This document shows, in pieces, positions 1-10,461 of a stretch of 54,785 bases of DNA. The notes below the pieces were generated by a model. The model was not told where the DNA came from. It ran no database searches and saw nothing but the letters and a program-made list of their open reading frames with translations. The stretch is from a bacterium. Lineage in GTDB: Bacteria; Zixibacteria; MSB-5A5; WJJR01. The DNA lies in contig JAKAKI010000073.1 in the NCBI GenBank assembly GCA_021813505.1, forward strand, positions 109,851-164,635, read 5' to 3'. The translations under genes and the position numbers were made by a program. Position 1 is the stretch's first letter; every line of letters begins with the position of its first letter.

Positions 1-310
1 CATCCGCGGACGATTGTCCCGGGGACGGTTCCTTGCGACCGGTGGCCCGTTGGCCGCCATCGCGGCGATTGTCTTTGAAGGCGTACGAAACTGGGACAAA
101 ATCAGATCGGGCGTCAAGGTCATCGGAATAGTCGGAGTCGACGTGGCGCTTCAAATCGGATTCTTCGGAACAATGATCGGCCTCCTCGCCGCTCTGGCCG
201 GCGGCATCGTGATCCCCAAAAGGCCAATACCACCTCCGATCTCTGCGAAACAACCGCTCCACCAGAACCAAAGCGTACCGCCGCAAGCGGAAGCGACTAT
301 TGCGGGGTGA
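1..310 (+). CDS. C-terminal part of an unknown membrane protein (cut by window edge)
   Basis: The reading frame is open from the left edge to a stop at 308-310, so the true start lies outside the window. About 100 residues are visible. A stretch rich in Gly, Leu and Ile (approximately GIVGVDVALQIGFFGTMIG and the following residues) forms one or two membrane segments, and a Pro/Gln-rich soluble tail ends the protein. The D-x-A-x-x-x-G pattern faintly recalls the last helix of rhomboid proteases, but the catalytic His would be a Gln. I do not assign a family. It could also be a chance frame, since it is short and edge-truncated. Confidence 0.35.
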   Translation, partial: IRGRLSRGRFLATGGPLAAIAAIVFEGVRNWDKIRSGVKVIGIVGVDVALQIGFFGTMIGLLAALAGGIVIPKRPIPPPISAKQPLHQNQSVPPQAEATIAG

Positions 311-370
311 TTCGCCGCACAATCTGGCACCAGCAGACCCAGCGCATTCACAAAGCCCCGGAGCAGCAAA

Positions 371-461
371 GCCCCGAAGGGGCGTACTAATTCAGCCCAG
401 GGCGCAGCCCTGGGTTCGCATCGCCAATTTATCATTCTCTTCGCGCCCCGAAGGGGCGCGA
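371..461. repeat. Interspersed palindromic repeat (GCCCCGAAGGGGC / CCCAGGG family)
   Basis: Two copies of the palindrome gccccgaaggggc flank a second palindrome of the form cagcccagggc-gcagccctggg. Related blocks occur at 3121-3208 and 27465-27576. The gap 311-615 holds only this repeat; I see no gene or clear promoter in it. Confidence 0.7.
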
Positions 462-615
462 AGGAATCGGACCGTATCCGCGTACACTGATACCCATCGA
501 GAATAATGCGGACGGGACACCAGATCTCGATGTCGGCTGCAAGGGATTGCCGACACTTCTATTCCGACCGTGAATTCGAAACTTCCTGCAGCGGAGCTGC
601 AGGGCACCGGGCTGA

Positions 616-2997
616 CTACTTCAATCGTTTCGGGCCGGTCGAGGACCCCAGATCCTCTATACTCAAACCGAACTCCCGAAGTGTTCTGTTAACCCTTCGC
701 CTCGCCTTCTTGGTGGAACCTGCTGACGACTCGACCAATCGGCGAACAATCTCCTCAATTAGCAATCGTTTCGATTTCTCATCCAGTGCTTCTTGCTTCA
801 CTTCCTCAAATGAATCGGAAAGGGCTTTGATCCGAGGGTCAAAATCGTAGCCACGAACACGCGCCTCGCGGAGAATTCGAAGAGTATCTCTTAGATTGGA
901 TCCTTCGTCTGATCTATTCCCAGCCGCGAAACCACGGATAACCTCCTCAAACCCCCCACGAAGATCCCACTCGAGGCGCTCTACGGAAACAGTCCTCAGG
1001 TCCACCCCGATGGACGTCAAAGTGCCAATCTCCTCTGAGATGAGCTCCGCGGCCGCGACTATAAGAGGATCGAAGAGAAGTCGAACCACATCTTCATCAG
1101 AGATTCTCACTCCGCACACAAATTGCGCAAGCTCAGGGATAACGTGAGTCGGCATCACTACACATGGTCGTGGTGACCAATTAGGATGAGATTCCATGGC
1201 AACGAAAGATCGATCTTCGCTCACCAAGTAACCTCTCGCGTTCATATCTCGAACGGAATCATCGTAAGCGGCCAGGTTCATCGCCATTCTAACATCCATT
1301 ACTACTCGTGCCCGCATCTGGTCTTCGTCACGGAATTCGGCCTTCATCCGCTGACGTTCCTTGTTTCTTAGAACCGCCGCGCTTATCACTTCCACATCGG
1401 CCAGCCATTCCTGGGGAATCTCGTCGCACGGAGTAATTTTGCATTGTATCCGGTTCTGCAGCAGGAATCGAATAAACCTGTTTGGTTCGCCGGGATGGTG
1501 GTAGCGCGCCCAATACGAACGCCATGAATCGGCTTTGTCGTTGTGGCAGGCGTAGTAGAATCCTCGGACTACTGTGTGCCAGACATCTGCATCAACCATC
1601 GCAGGCGACATGCGGAGCAGACCATGTTCGCATCGCGTGTAGGTCTTATTTGCACGCGCGATGTGACTGACTACCTCGTCCAATACCGATTCAGCCACTA
1701 AAACCTCAAATCCCTCCGCCACCAGCGCCCGCATCGCCTTCAATAAGGCCGGTTGCTCGGGAAGATCTTCTACCAAGAGATACAGCACAGCGTCAGTATC
1801 TAAGGCGATAACTGATCGTCTGAGTGCGTTTCGTTGCCAGCGCCGACCAAGCGGATCGATGTTGCGAATCGCAATTGTGCTATACGTGCGCACGAATGGA
1901 GCGAGACTGCTCCAGTTTGCAGCAGCCTCGACGTAGGATGCAAGTGCGGCTAGGGCCGCGCGCCCAACCGGAGCAGGCACATCCTTCGACATGATTTTGA
2001 GCAGGTCATGCTCGATCTCCTCCGGGAGTCGGCCCGGATGGGCATCCAAGTCGATTGGGCCGTAACATCTGAAGAGGGAAAGAAGGGCGCGACAGAGGTT
2101 TCGCTCGAGGTAGCCCCGAGTTGCGTCATCGACTCTTTGACCTTTGCAGGCTCCGTCCAGGCAATGCTGGCGCAGCATGTCAAATGCGTTCTTTGCTGCA
2201 GCACTAGCGTGACCGACTGAAATGACTGCCTTTTCGCTTGCAACGTAGGTTCCCTTCCCCATCTCACAATCACCACTCCTGCGCAGTGACATGAGCGAAG
2301 CCTGGATTCTGCCTAGGGGGATATCCTGCTCGGGGAGTAACTTGGCCACACTGTCACTAAGTTGGGCTAGATCAACCTCACCGCTTGCGACGAGCGCTGC
2401 AAGAACAGTCTTGTCGAATAGTGTCTGACGAGTTAGACGCGCACGCGGGCTTAGAACGTAAGCCCCGAGCGAGGCGAGCAGAGCGTGGCGGAGTTTGTCG
2501 GAGGTGACTGCTAAGGGATCCGCCAAACCGAGTAGTATATCCACTTGTTCGCGAATCCCTGCAAAATAGCGGGCGAACAAGGTGCTTCCTGCGTGTCCCA
2601 ACTGAGTGATGAGGTATGGTTGGTCGCGCACGTCAACCGATATCCCAAGCTTGCCGGCCTCCTGCAACATTTCTGTCCGGATTTGGCTAGCCACTGGCTG
2701 ACGGTATACGATTACAAGGTGCTGGAAGGCAATTTCCGCCGCCCGCAGTCGAGACACAGTCGCATTTAGCTTGTCAACCTGCGCCTTCTGGGAAGTAATC
2801 TGAACAACGGTGTCGATACGAGATTCGGATGAATAGAATGCCTCCTGCATCGCATCGATCCCAAGGTCACCCCTCCCGCCAAGTTTTCTCAAACGCGGCA
2901 GATCATCCTGCTGGAGAACCTCTGAGACGAGCGCCTCGAATTTCTCCCAATCGATGGGTGAGGTGATAGCCAGTTCAATTGCATCTCGGCTGATCAT
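616..2997 (-). CDS. Large nuclease-like protein: Mrr-like N-terminal domain plus PIN-like domain (candidate defence effector)
   Basis: This 793-residue protein has three visible parts. Residues about 15-110 resemble a Mrr-type restriction endonuclease fold: a W-x-x-F-E-x-L-V helix, then GGRGDLGIDA (about 40-49) and VVQITSQK (about 64-71), the D...QxT pattern of divergent PD-(D/E)xK enzymes. A mostly helical region with possible winged-helix features follows. A PIN-like domain spans about 395-600: it opens with ALDTDAVLYLL, has ESVLDEVV in the middle and ends near YLVSEDRSFVA, which supplies acidic residues typical of PIN metal sites. The C-terminal 190 residues are helical and charged. I chose the ATG at 2995-2997 because a GGGGGAG ribosome site precedes it; an upstream in-frame start at 3075 lies inside the predicted promoter. 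Base composition looks more AT-rich than the neighbours, which suggests transfer. The domain calls are pattern-based and the defence role is inferred. Confidence 0.8.
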   Translation of the reverse strand: MISRDAIELAITSPIDWEKFEALVSEVLQQDDLPRLRKLGGRGDLGIDAMQEAFYSSESRIDTVVQITSQKAQVDKLNATVSRLRAAEIAFQHLVIVYRQPVASQIRTEMLQEAGKLGISVDVRDQPYLITQLGHAGSTLFARYFAGIREQVDILLGLADPLAVTSDKLRHALLASLGAYVLSPRARLTRQTLFDKTVLAALVASGEVDLAQLSDSVAKLLPEQDIPLGRIQASLMSLRRSGDCEMGKGTYVASEKAVISVGHASAAAKNAFDMLRQHCLDGACKGQRVDDATRGYLERNLCRALLSLFRCYGPIDLDAHPGRLPEEIEHDLLKIMSKDVPAPVGRAALAALASYVEAAANWSSLAPFVRTYSTIAIRNIDPLGRRWQRNALRRSVIALDTDAVLYLLVEDLPEQPALLKAMRALVAEGFEVLVAESVLDEVVSHIARANKTYTRCEHGLLRMSPAMVDADVWHTVVRGFYYACHNDKADSWRSYWARYHHPGEPNRFIRFLLQNRIQCKITPCDEIPQEWLADVEVISAAVLRNKERQRMKAEFRDEDQMRARVVMDVRMAMNLAAYDDSVRDMNARGYLVSEDRSFVAMESHPNWSPRPCVVMPTHVIPELAQFVCGVRISDEDVVRLLFDPLIVAAAELISEEIGTLTSIGVDLRTVSVERLEWDLRGGFEEVIRGFAAGNRSDEGSNLRDTLRILREARVRGYDFDPRIKALSDSFEEVKQEALDEKSKRLLIEEIVRRLVESSAGSTKKARRRVNRTLREFGLSIEDLGSSTGPKRLK

Positions 2998-3064
2998 GAA
3001 TTTGGGTCTCCCCCGACGAAGTCGGTGATCCGGTCTCGCCAAAAAAGGTTTCGAACCACAGTGA

Positions 3065-3094
3065 ATTATTGGCACGGAGACGTGGCTGGGTCAA
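3065..3094 (-). promoter_or_regulatory. Probable sigma-70 promoter of the Mrr-PIN gene
   Basis: On the minus strand, TTGACC (3089-3094) and AATAAT (3065-3070) are separated by 18 nt. Transcription would start near 3058, about 60 nt before the ATG at 2997. Confidence 0.4.
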
Positions 3095-3120
3095 TCATGT
3101 AATTGGGCTCTTAGACCGCC

Positions 3121-3262
3121 CTTTCAGGGCTCCAGCATCGCACTTTCCCCTTTCCCAGGGCTTCGCCCTGGGCTGAGTTAGATTCCCCTTTCAGGGGATA
3201 TGCGAACGGATTTCGCTGTGAATTCGTGGCCTTCTGGATTCCCGCTTTCGCGGGAATGACGC
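3121..3262. repeat. Interspersed palindromic repeats (CCCAGGG/TTTCAGGG block plus TTCCCGCTTTCGCGGGAA)
   Basis: 3121-3208 contains ctttcagggc, cccagggcttcgccctggg and cccctttcagggg, matching the family at 371-461 and 27465-27576. 3237-3262 is the palindrome ttcccgctttcgcgggaa followed by tgacg, found again at 22764-22793. Together they fill the gap between the Mrr-PIN gene and the rRNA operon terminator. Confidence 0.7.
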
Positions 3263-3300
3263 TGGGACGGGGCGGGCATTTCCTGAAAGCGGGAGGGCAA

Positions 3301-3333
3301 AAGAAAAACCCCCGATCCTTTCGGATCGGGGGC
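3301..3333 (-). terminator. Rho-independent terminator of the rRNA operon
   Basis: On the minus strand a perfect 10-bp stem (CCCCCGATCC / GGATCGGGGG, loop GAAA) is followed by TTTTTCTT, just past the 5S gene. Confidence 0.9.
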
Positions 3334-3345
3334 TTTTGAATTACT

Positions 3346-3460
3346 CCCGGCGGCGTTCTACTCTCCCACCCGCTCTCGCGGGCAGTACCATCGACGCTGA
3401 GGGGCTTAACTGCCGTGTTCGGAATGGGAACGGGTGTTTCCCCCTCGCCATTGCCACCGG
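3346..3460 (-). rRNA. rrf: 5S ribosomal RNA
   Basis: The minus strand shows the 5S hallmarks: GGTGGCAATGGCGAGGGG at the 5' end, CACCCGTTCCCATTCCGAAC, and a GAGAGTAGAACGCCGCC 3' end. Its length of about 115 nt is usual. It is the last gene of the rRNA operon, and its ends are estimated to within a few bases. Confidence 0.93.
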
Positions 3461-4052
3461 AAACTCGTAGCGAAACTGAAAACGCCACGCCTGGCACCGG
3501 TGGGTGCGCGTGTCTCGTTCGCTGACAACCTCATACTGGGAAACTAACTCTGTGTTTTCGCGTGGTGTCGTTCCAGACGTTCCTTCACCTTACAATCGAT
3601 CTTGTCACCCAGGGATTTCATTCCCTGCCGGCACCATCACGCTGAGGTTTGCCGGCTTGCGCCGGCGCACCTGCTTTTGGTGCTGGACCCTGCGGGCTTG
3701 CGCTAACGCAGGATGGAAATTTTAATTTCGGTCAAGTCGCACGGCCTATTAGTATCGCTCGGCTGAACCCATCGCTGGGCTTACACCTGCGACCTATCAA
3801 CCCGGTCATCTCCCGGGGGCCTTCAGACTCAAAGAGTGGGAAACCTAGTCTTGGGGTGGGCTTAGCACTTAGATGCATTCAGCGCTTATCCCATCCGGAC
3901 ACAGCTACCCGGCGGTGCCACTGGCGTGACAACCGGTACACTGGTGGTCCGTCCGTTCCGGTCCTCTCGTACTAAGAACAGCTCCCCTCAAGTTTCCTAC
4001 GCCCGTATCAGATAGGGACCGAACTGTCTCACGACGTTCTAAACCCAGCTCA

Positions 4053-4088
<36 letters not shown>

Positions 4089-4102
4089 AACCTTCTCCAG
4101 CT

Positions 4103-4141
<39 letters not shown>

Positions 4142-4165
4142 TCGTCGATGTGAACTCTCGGAGGA

Positions 4166-4202
<37 letters not shown>

Positions 4203-4740
4203 AAGTGACGGCGCTTCCACGTGCTACCGCCAGATCACTAAGCCCTGCTTTCGCACCTGCTCGACTTGTAGGTCTCGCAGTCAAGCTCCCTTATGCCTTT
4301 ACGCTCTTCAGCTGATTACCAAACAGCCTGAGGGAACCTTTGGGCGCCTCCGTTACAATTTGGGAGGCAACCGCCCCAGTCAAACTACCCGCCTGGCACT
4401 GTCTCCGAGCCGGATTCACGGCTCTAGGTTAGACTTCCGATGAAACAAGGGTGGTATTTCAACGTCGACTCCGCCGAATCTAGCGACCCGGCCTCAATGT
4501 CTCCCACCTATGCTACACATGCCACATCAAAAGCCAATACCAGGTTATAGTAAAGGTTCACGGGGTCTTTCCGTCCCGATACGGGAAAACGGCATCTTCA
4601 CCGTTGCTACAGTTTCGCCGAGCCCCTCGTTGAGACAGCGCCCAAGTTGTTACACCATTCGTGCAGGTCGGAATTTACCCGACAAGGAATTTCGCTACCT
4701 TAGGCAGTCTGTTACACGCTGACCTTCCCCCTGGTGCGGC

Positions 4741-4782
4741 CAAGGCGCCTTCGGCGCCTTGCAAGGGGCTGAAAGCCCCTTG
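4741..4782. repeat. Two genomic palindromes inside the 3' part of the intron
   Basis: caaggcgccttcggcgccttg (4741-4761) and caaggggctgaaagccccttg (4762-4782) lie back to back. The second is the same repeat as at 18124-18144, 25915-25935, 26199-26219 and 26270-26290, so a genome-wide element has settled in the intron's P9 periphery. Confidence 0.75.
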
Positions 4783-4911
4783 TCCGCCATTTGCGGATGG
4801 TCATGCGGATCCGATCGTTTCCGTCGGATTCTCCACGTCGCCGTGGAGGTCGGACTATATCTTGAAATCACACGCATGCGACAGTCACTGATGTATCGCT
4901 CGAAGCAGTTG

Positions 4912-5063
4912 CTGTCATGTGACACAGTTCTTGTCATCCGACACAACTCTTGTCATCCGACACACCACTTGTCATCCTGAGCGGAGCGAAGGATCTGCAG
5001 TTTTTCCGCTGGGGGCGGACAACAGATTCTTCGTCGCTTCGCTCCTCAGAATGACAACGAGAG
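4912..5063. repeat. Tandem repeat plus TGTCATCCTGAGCGGAGCGAAGG palindrome in the intron
   Basis: From about 4912 a 19-nt unit of the form cttgtcatccgacacaact repeats roughly three times with small changes. A longer inverted repeat follows (tgtcatcctgagcggagcga at about 4970-4990 against tcgcttcgctcctcagaatg at about 5034-5053). Both lie in the R-S interval of the intron, a peripheral position where extra RNA is tolerated. Confidence 0.7.
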
Positions 5064-5440
5064 CAGTTGCCAGAATGACATAGAGGAGCGCTTGTCAGAA
5101 CGACGCGCTGTGAAACTTATCGTGAAATGTGATTCCTCCGGCGTGTTAGTCTCTGGGGATTTCCCGTTCGTAGTGACACGGGATCTTTCCTGCTGATTGT
5201 CCGCACTCCAGACATTGTCACGGCGATGAATTGTCGTAGTCGGAGATACACGGATGTTCCAGCAAATAGCCGGATTTGTTAACGGCCCTTTCGTTTCACC
5301 GTCCGCAGCGGGACAAGTGCGTGAAACGTTCAGGATAGCGAATCGGAAGTTGGGGGACGTATTTGAACCGTTATAGTTACGGCCGCCGTTTACTGGGGCT
5401 TCGATTCAGGGCTTCGCCTTGCGGCTGACTCCTCCTCTTA

Positions 5441-5476
<36 letters not shown>

Positions 5477-7191
5477 GCGCCTTCTGAGGCTTTGCAGAGT
5501 CATGTGTTTTTAGTAAACAGTCACCCAGGCCACTTTACTGTGACTCCATTCCGCCGGGCATCGCGAGGACGCCGACGTACTTAGGAGCACCCCTTCTTCC
5601 GAAGTTACGGGGCAATTTTGCCTAGTTCCTTAACGAGGGTACGCTCGAGCACCTTAGGATATTCTCCTCACCCACCTGTGTCGGTTTGCGGTACAGGCTC
5701 CTCGCGACACTCACTTAGAGGTTTTTCTCGGCAGCGTGGTTTTGACCGGTTTATGGGCAGAGCCCTCCCCATCGCTTCTCGGAGTATGGAACAGTGGATT
5801 TGCCTGCCGTTCCCTCCTACCAGCTTGGATCCGGTAAGCCAACACCGGACCGGTCGTCCCTTCTGCGTCACCCCATCGTTCAAACGCGTCGCATGGAGGT
5901 ACAGGAATATTTGCCTGTTTGCCATCGCCTACGCCTTTCGGCCTCGGCTTAGGACCTGACTAACCCTGAGCGGATTAACCTTCCTCAGGAACCCTGGGGT
6001 TTTCGGTGGACGGGTTTCTCGCCCGTCTTATCGCTACTCGTTCCGGCATAATCTCTTCCCAACGGTCCAGTCGCCCTCACGGACGGCCTTCACCCCATTG
6101 GCAATGCTCCCCTACCGCTCCATCTTGCGATGGAACCCGTGGCTTCGGTGACATGCTTAGTCCCGGTAATTATCGGCGCAAGATCACTAGACTAGTGAGC
6201 TATTACGCACTCTTTAAATGGTGGCTGCTTCTAAGCCAACATCCTAGCTGTTTAAGTAACCTTACATCCTTACACACTCAGCATGCACTTGGGGACCTTA
6301 GCCGACGGTCTGGGTTGTTTCCCTCTTGGACGTGAAGCTTATCCCCCACGCCCTAACTCCCGCGAAACGATGCGGCGGCATTCGGAGTTTGATTGGGGTC
6401 AGTAGCCTTGTGGGGCCCTTAGCCCATTCAGTGCTCTACCTCCGCCACTCTATTACGCGAGGCTAACCCTAAAGTTATTTCGGGGAGAACCAGCTATCGC
6501 CGAGTTTGATTAGCCTTTCACCCCTATGCACAGCTCATCCCCTAGTTTTTCAACGCTAGTGGGTTCGGACCTCCATCCCGTTTTACCGGGATTTCATCCT
6601 GGCCATGCATAGATCACTCAGCTTCGGGTCTACCGCACGCGACCATAAGGCGCCCATTTCGGACTCGCTTTCGCTATGGCTTCGCCAGTGTTTGGCTTAA
6701 CCGGCCACGTACGAGTAACTCGCCGGATCATTATTCAATAGGCACGCGGTCACCCTCGCCATGGTCCGAAGACCATGGGTCAGGCTCCCACAGCTTGTAA
6801 GTATACGGTTTCAGGTACTATTTCACTCTCCGTCAGGAGTGCTTTTCACCTTTCCCTCACGGTACTGGTTCACTATCGGTCACGAGTGAGTGTTTAGTCT
6901 TATCGCGTGGTCGCGACAGATTCATACGGGATTGCACGTGTCCCGCACTACTTGGGTGTCCACCAGGGAAGTCACAACAATTTCACCTACAGGCCTTTCA
7001 CCTTCTGTGGGGCACCATTCCGGGTGCTTCGGTTATTGTTGTGATTTGTAACTTCCCGGCTCAACGGCAATTGAACCAAGGTAGATCCCACGACCCCGGC
7101 CGCACAACGGTCGCCGCCTTTAACGTGCCAACCGGTTTAGACTGTTCCCGTTTCGCTCGCCGCTACTGGGGGAATCACTGTTGTTGTCTTT

Positions 7192-7230
<39 letters not shown>

Positions 7231-7562
7231 TCCGCTCTGCCTATGGATTCAGCAGAGGGTGGCCCGGTATTAACCGGACCGGGTTGCCCCATTCGGAAAT
7301 CCCCGGATTAATGCGTGTTTGCCGCTACCCGAGGCTTATCGCAGCTTACCGCGTCCTTCATCGCCTACTCGTGCCAAGGCATCCTCCGTATACTCTTAGT
7401 AACTTGACCGAAAAATCCTTGGGTGGCTCGATTGATTTTCTCGGTTGAAGAAAAATCGAGACGTTCCCAGTATGAAGTTGTCAAAGAACGAATCAGCGTG
7501 GCCCCGCATCACGGAACCACCAAGCTTGTGCGGCCGCAGCCGCGGACCTTCCGGGGATGATA

Positions 7563-7635
7563 TGGAGACGACCGGGATCGAACCGGCGACCTACGGCGTG
7601 CAAAACCGTCGCTCTCCCAGCTGAGCTACGTCCCC
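7563..7635 (-). tRNA. tRNA-Ala (TGC)
   Basis: Minus-strand cloverleaf GGGGACGTAGCTCAGCTGGG ... ending in TCTCCA; the anticodon loop TTTTGCAC carries TGC. It lies in the 16S-23S spacer next to tRNA-Ile. The 3' CCA is not encoded. Confidence 0.95.
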
Positions 7636-7818
7636 ATTGCCTCTGCCGCCGGGTTGTGGCGGCGCAAGCCAAATCGATCACGTGCCCAGACCTCCGTGTC
7701 GTCTCAAGAGACAGACATCCCGCCCTTCGTAAGCCGCAAGGCTTTCCAGGCGGGTGGCGGTCAAAAGATCCCCCGTAAAGGGAATGATCCGTTCTGAAGT
7801 TATCAAAGAGCGGTTCAG

Positions 7819-7892
7819 TGGGCCTAAGTGGAGTTGAACCACTGACCTCGCGCTTATCAGGCGCGCGCTCTAACCAACTGAGCTATAGGCCC
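7819..7892 (-). tRNA. tRNA-Ile (GAT)
   Basis: Minus-strand cloverleaf GGGCCTATAGCTCAGTTGG ... TAGGCCCA with anticodon GAT in loop CTGATAA. It lies between 16S and tRNA-Ala, the classical spacer order. Confidence 0.95.
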
Positions 7893-8134
7893 CGGTGGCA
7901 ATCTCATCGCGAGATTGAATCCGTGCAGAGCCTACCGAGATTCGGCAGTCCGGGTGCCCTGTCCGCCGCAGGCGGATTGGGCGTTGGTGAGTTCTTTCGA
8001 ACGACTCCGGACCCCCGGGAATCCCCCGCTCAAACTTGAAAAAATAGCGCGACAGGCCATCAGGAGATCAGATGCGATCGACCTACTGATGATGCTTCCC
8101 AACCGTGAGCTGGGATGCACACCGTACTCCTTAG

Positions 8135-9699
<1,565 letters not shown>

Positions 9700-9885
9700 A
9701 AGAAAACAAAATCCAATATTCTCTTCGCAAAGACGATCCGATTTGAACGTCTTCATTGTTCGAATGGCCTAAGAATTCCCAATGAGAATTCTAGAGCCCG
9801 CATCTAATTCAACTTCAGGCCTGTCTACGCTATTTTGTTTTCAAAGACCAGAATACTGCCAGCCGCCATCTGGCGGCAAACCCCG

Positions 9886-9913
9886 AATATATACCCGGCC
9901 CAAACTCAGTCAA
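9886..9913 (-). promoter_or_regulatory. Promoter of the rRNA operon
   Basis: On the minus strand TTGACT (9908-9913), a 16-nt spacer and TATATT (9886-9891) form a strong sigma-70 promoter. It would give a leader of about 180 nt before 16S that contains the perfect hairpin GCCGCC-AGAT-GGCGGC. The rest of 9914-10232 holds no gene I can support. Confidence 0.75.
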
Positions 9914-10232
9914 GCAAAATTCGTGGTGTGGACGAAGATTTTTTCACGCGTCCATGCTACTTACGGGGTTACCCCCTCTTCGTTGGCGCCACCCATCCAG
10001 ATCCGCAGGTAAAGTCGGCTCTCCACGGCGGGGATTGTGCCCTCGTTGAAGGCCACACCGTACCAGGAATGCCTCGGTAATCGACATGCCATCAAGAGCT
10101 TCCATGCGCTTTGGAACAGAGCGGCCCGGAGCCATCACACGCGTTCACAAGCTTCGAGCAAATGTCGCCGCGCCGGAATGACGGCGAATGAAAAACTGAG
10201 GTGAATTGCCGGTGCTGATTCGGGAGAGGAAA

Positions 10233-10305
10233 AGCCATCGAGCGGGATCGAACCGCTGACCTGACGATTACGAATCGTCTGCTCTACCAGCTGAGCTACG
10301 ATGGC
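10233..10305 (-). tRNA. tRNA-Thr (CGT)
   Basis: Minus-strand cloverleaf GCCATCGTAGCTCAGCTGGT ... CGATGGCT with anticodon CGT in the loop of stem ACGAT/ATCGT. It stands alone upstream of the rRNA operon promoter; CCA is not encoded. Confidence 0.93.
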
Positions 10306-10461
10306 ATCAGCAACAGCAAAGATAATGCAAGTGCCCGCTTGAAGCCAATCGAATTCTTCCAGCAGGTTGTCTTCCTCGCAATCTGGCGCGAGCGAATCTT
10401 GGCTATCGAAAACACGACACACAGATTACCTTGATACCGAGGTCAGATTCAAGGAGTCACT

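Larger units (their letters stand above)
4705..5366 (-). ncRNA. Group I self-splicing intron in 23S rRNA (insertion site L1923)
   Basis: All core signals are readable in the minus-strand RNA. The 5' exon ends in U and the intron ends in G (complement of 4705). The internal guide GCCGUUA (5280-5286) pairs with exon UAACGGU, giving P1 with the required U-G wobble. AGG just before it can pair with exon CCU for P10. P and Q elements are UUUGCUGGAACAU (5254-5266) and CAAUCAGCAGGAAA (5186-5199), whose UGCUG/CAGCA form P4. R is CCCAGAGACUAACACG (5142-5157) and S is AAGAUAUAGUCC (4852-4863), pairing as P7. The P1 loop is enlarged (about 75 nt, with a GUUUCAC/GUGAAAC hairpin), as is the region between R and S. 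No LAGLIDADG or other homing-endonuclease frame is present. The site is exactly where the I-CeuI intron of Chlamydomonas sits. Confidence 0.94.

Noticed and set aside
2998-3075. Upstream ATG extension of the Mrr-PIN gene
   Set aside because: It overlaps the predicted -10 promoter element, lacks a ribosome site and adds non-domain sequence; ATG 2997 has GGGGGAG.
4661-4980. Short frames in the 23S intron as possible homing endonuclease
   Set aside because: None is longer than about 85 codons, none shows LAGLIDADG, GIY-YIG, HNH or His-Cys motifs, and they run across palindromic repeats.
4931-4980. Repeated cttgtcatccgacaca units considered as a CRISPR array
   Set aside because: Units are 19 nt and directly adjacent, with no spacers and no cas genes; a simple tandem repeat.
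9944-10138. 64-codon minus-strand frame upstream of the rRNA promoter
   Set aside because: No ribosome site or motif; another frame in the same stretch looks more protein-like but is itself only a possible remnant.
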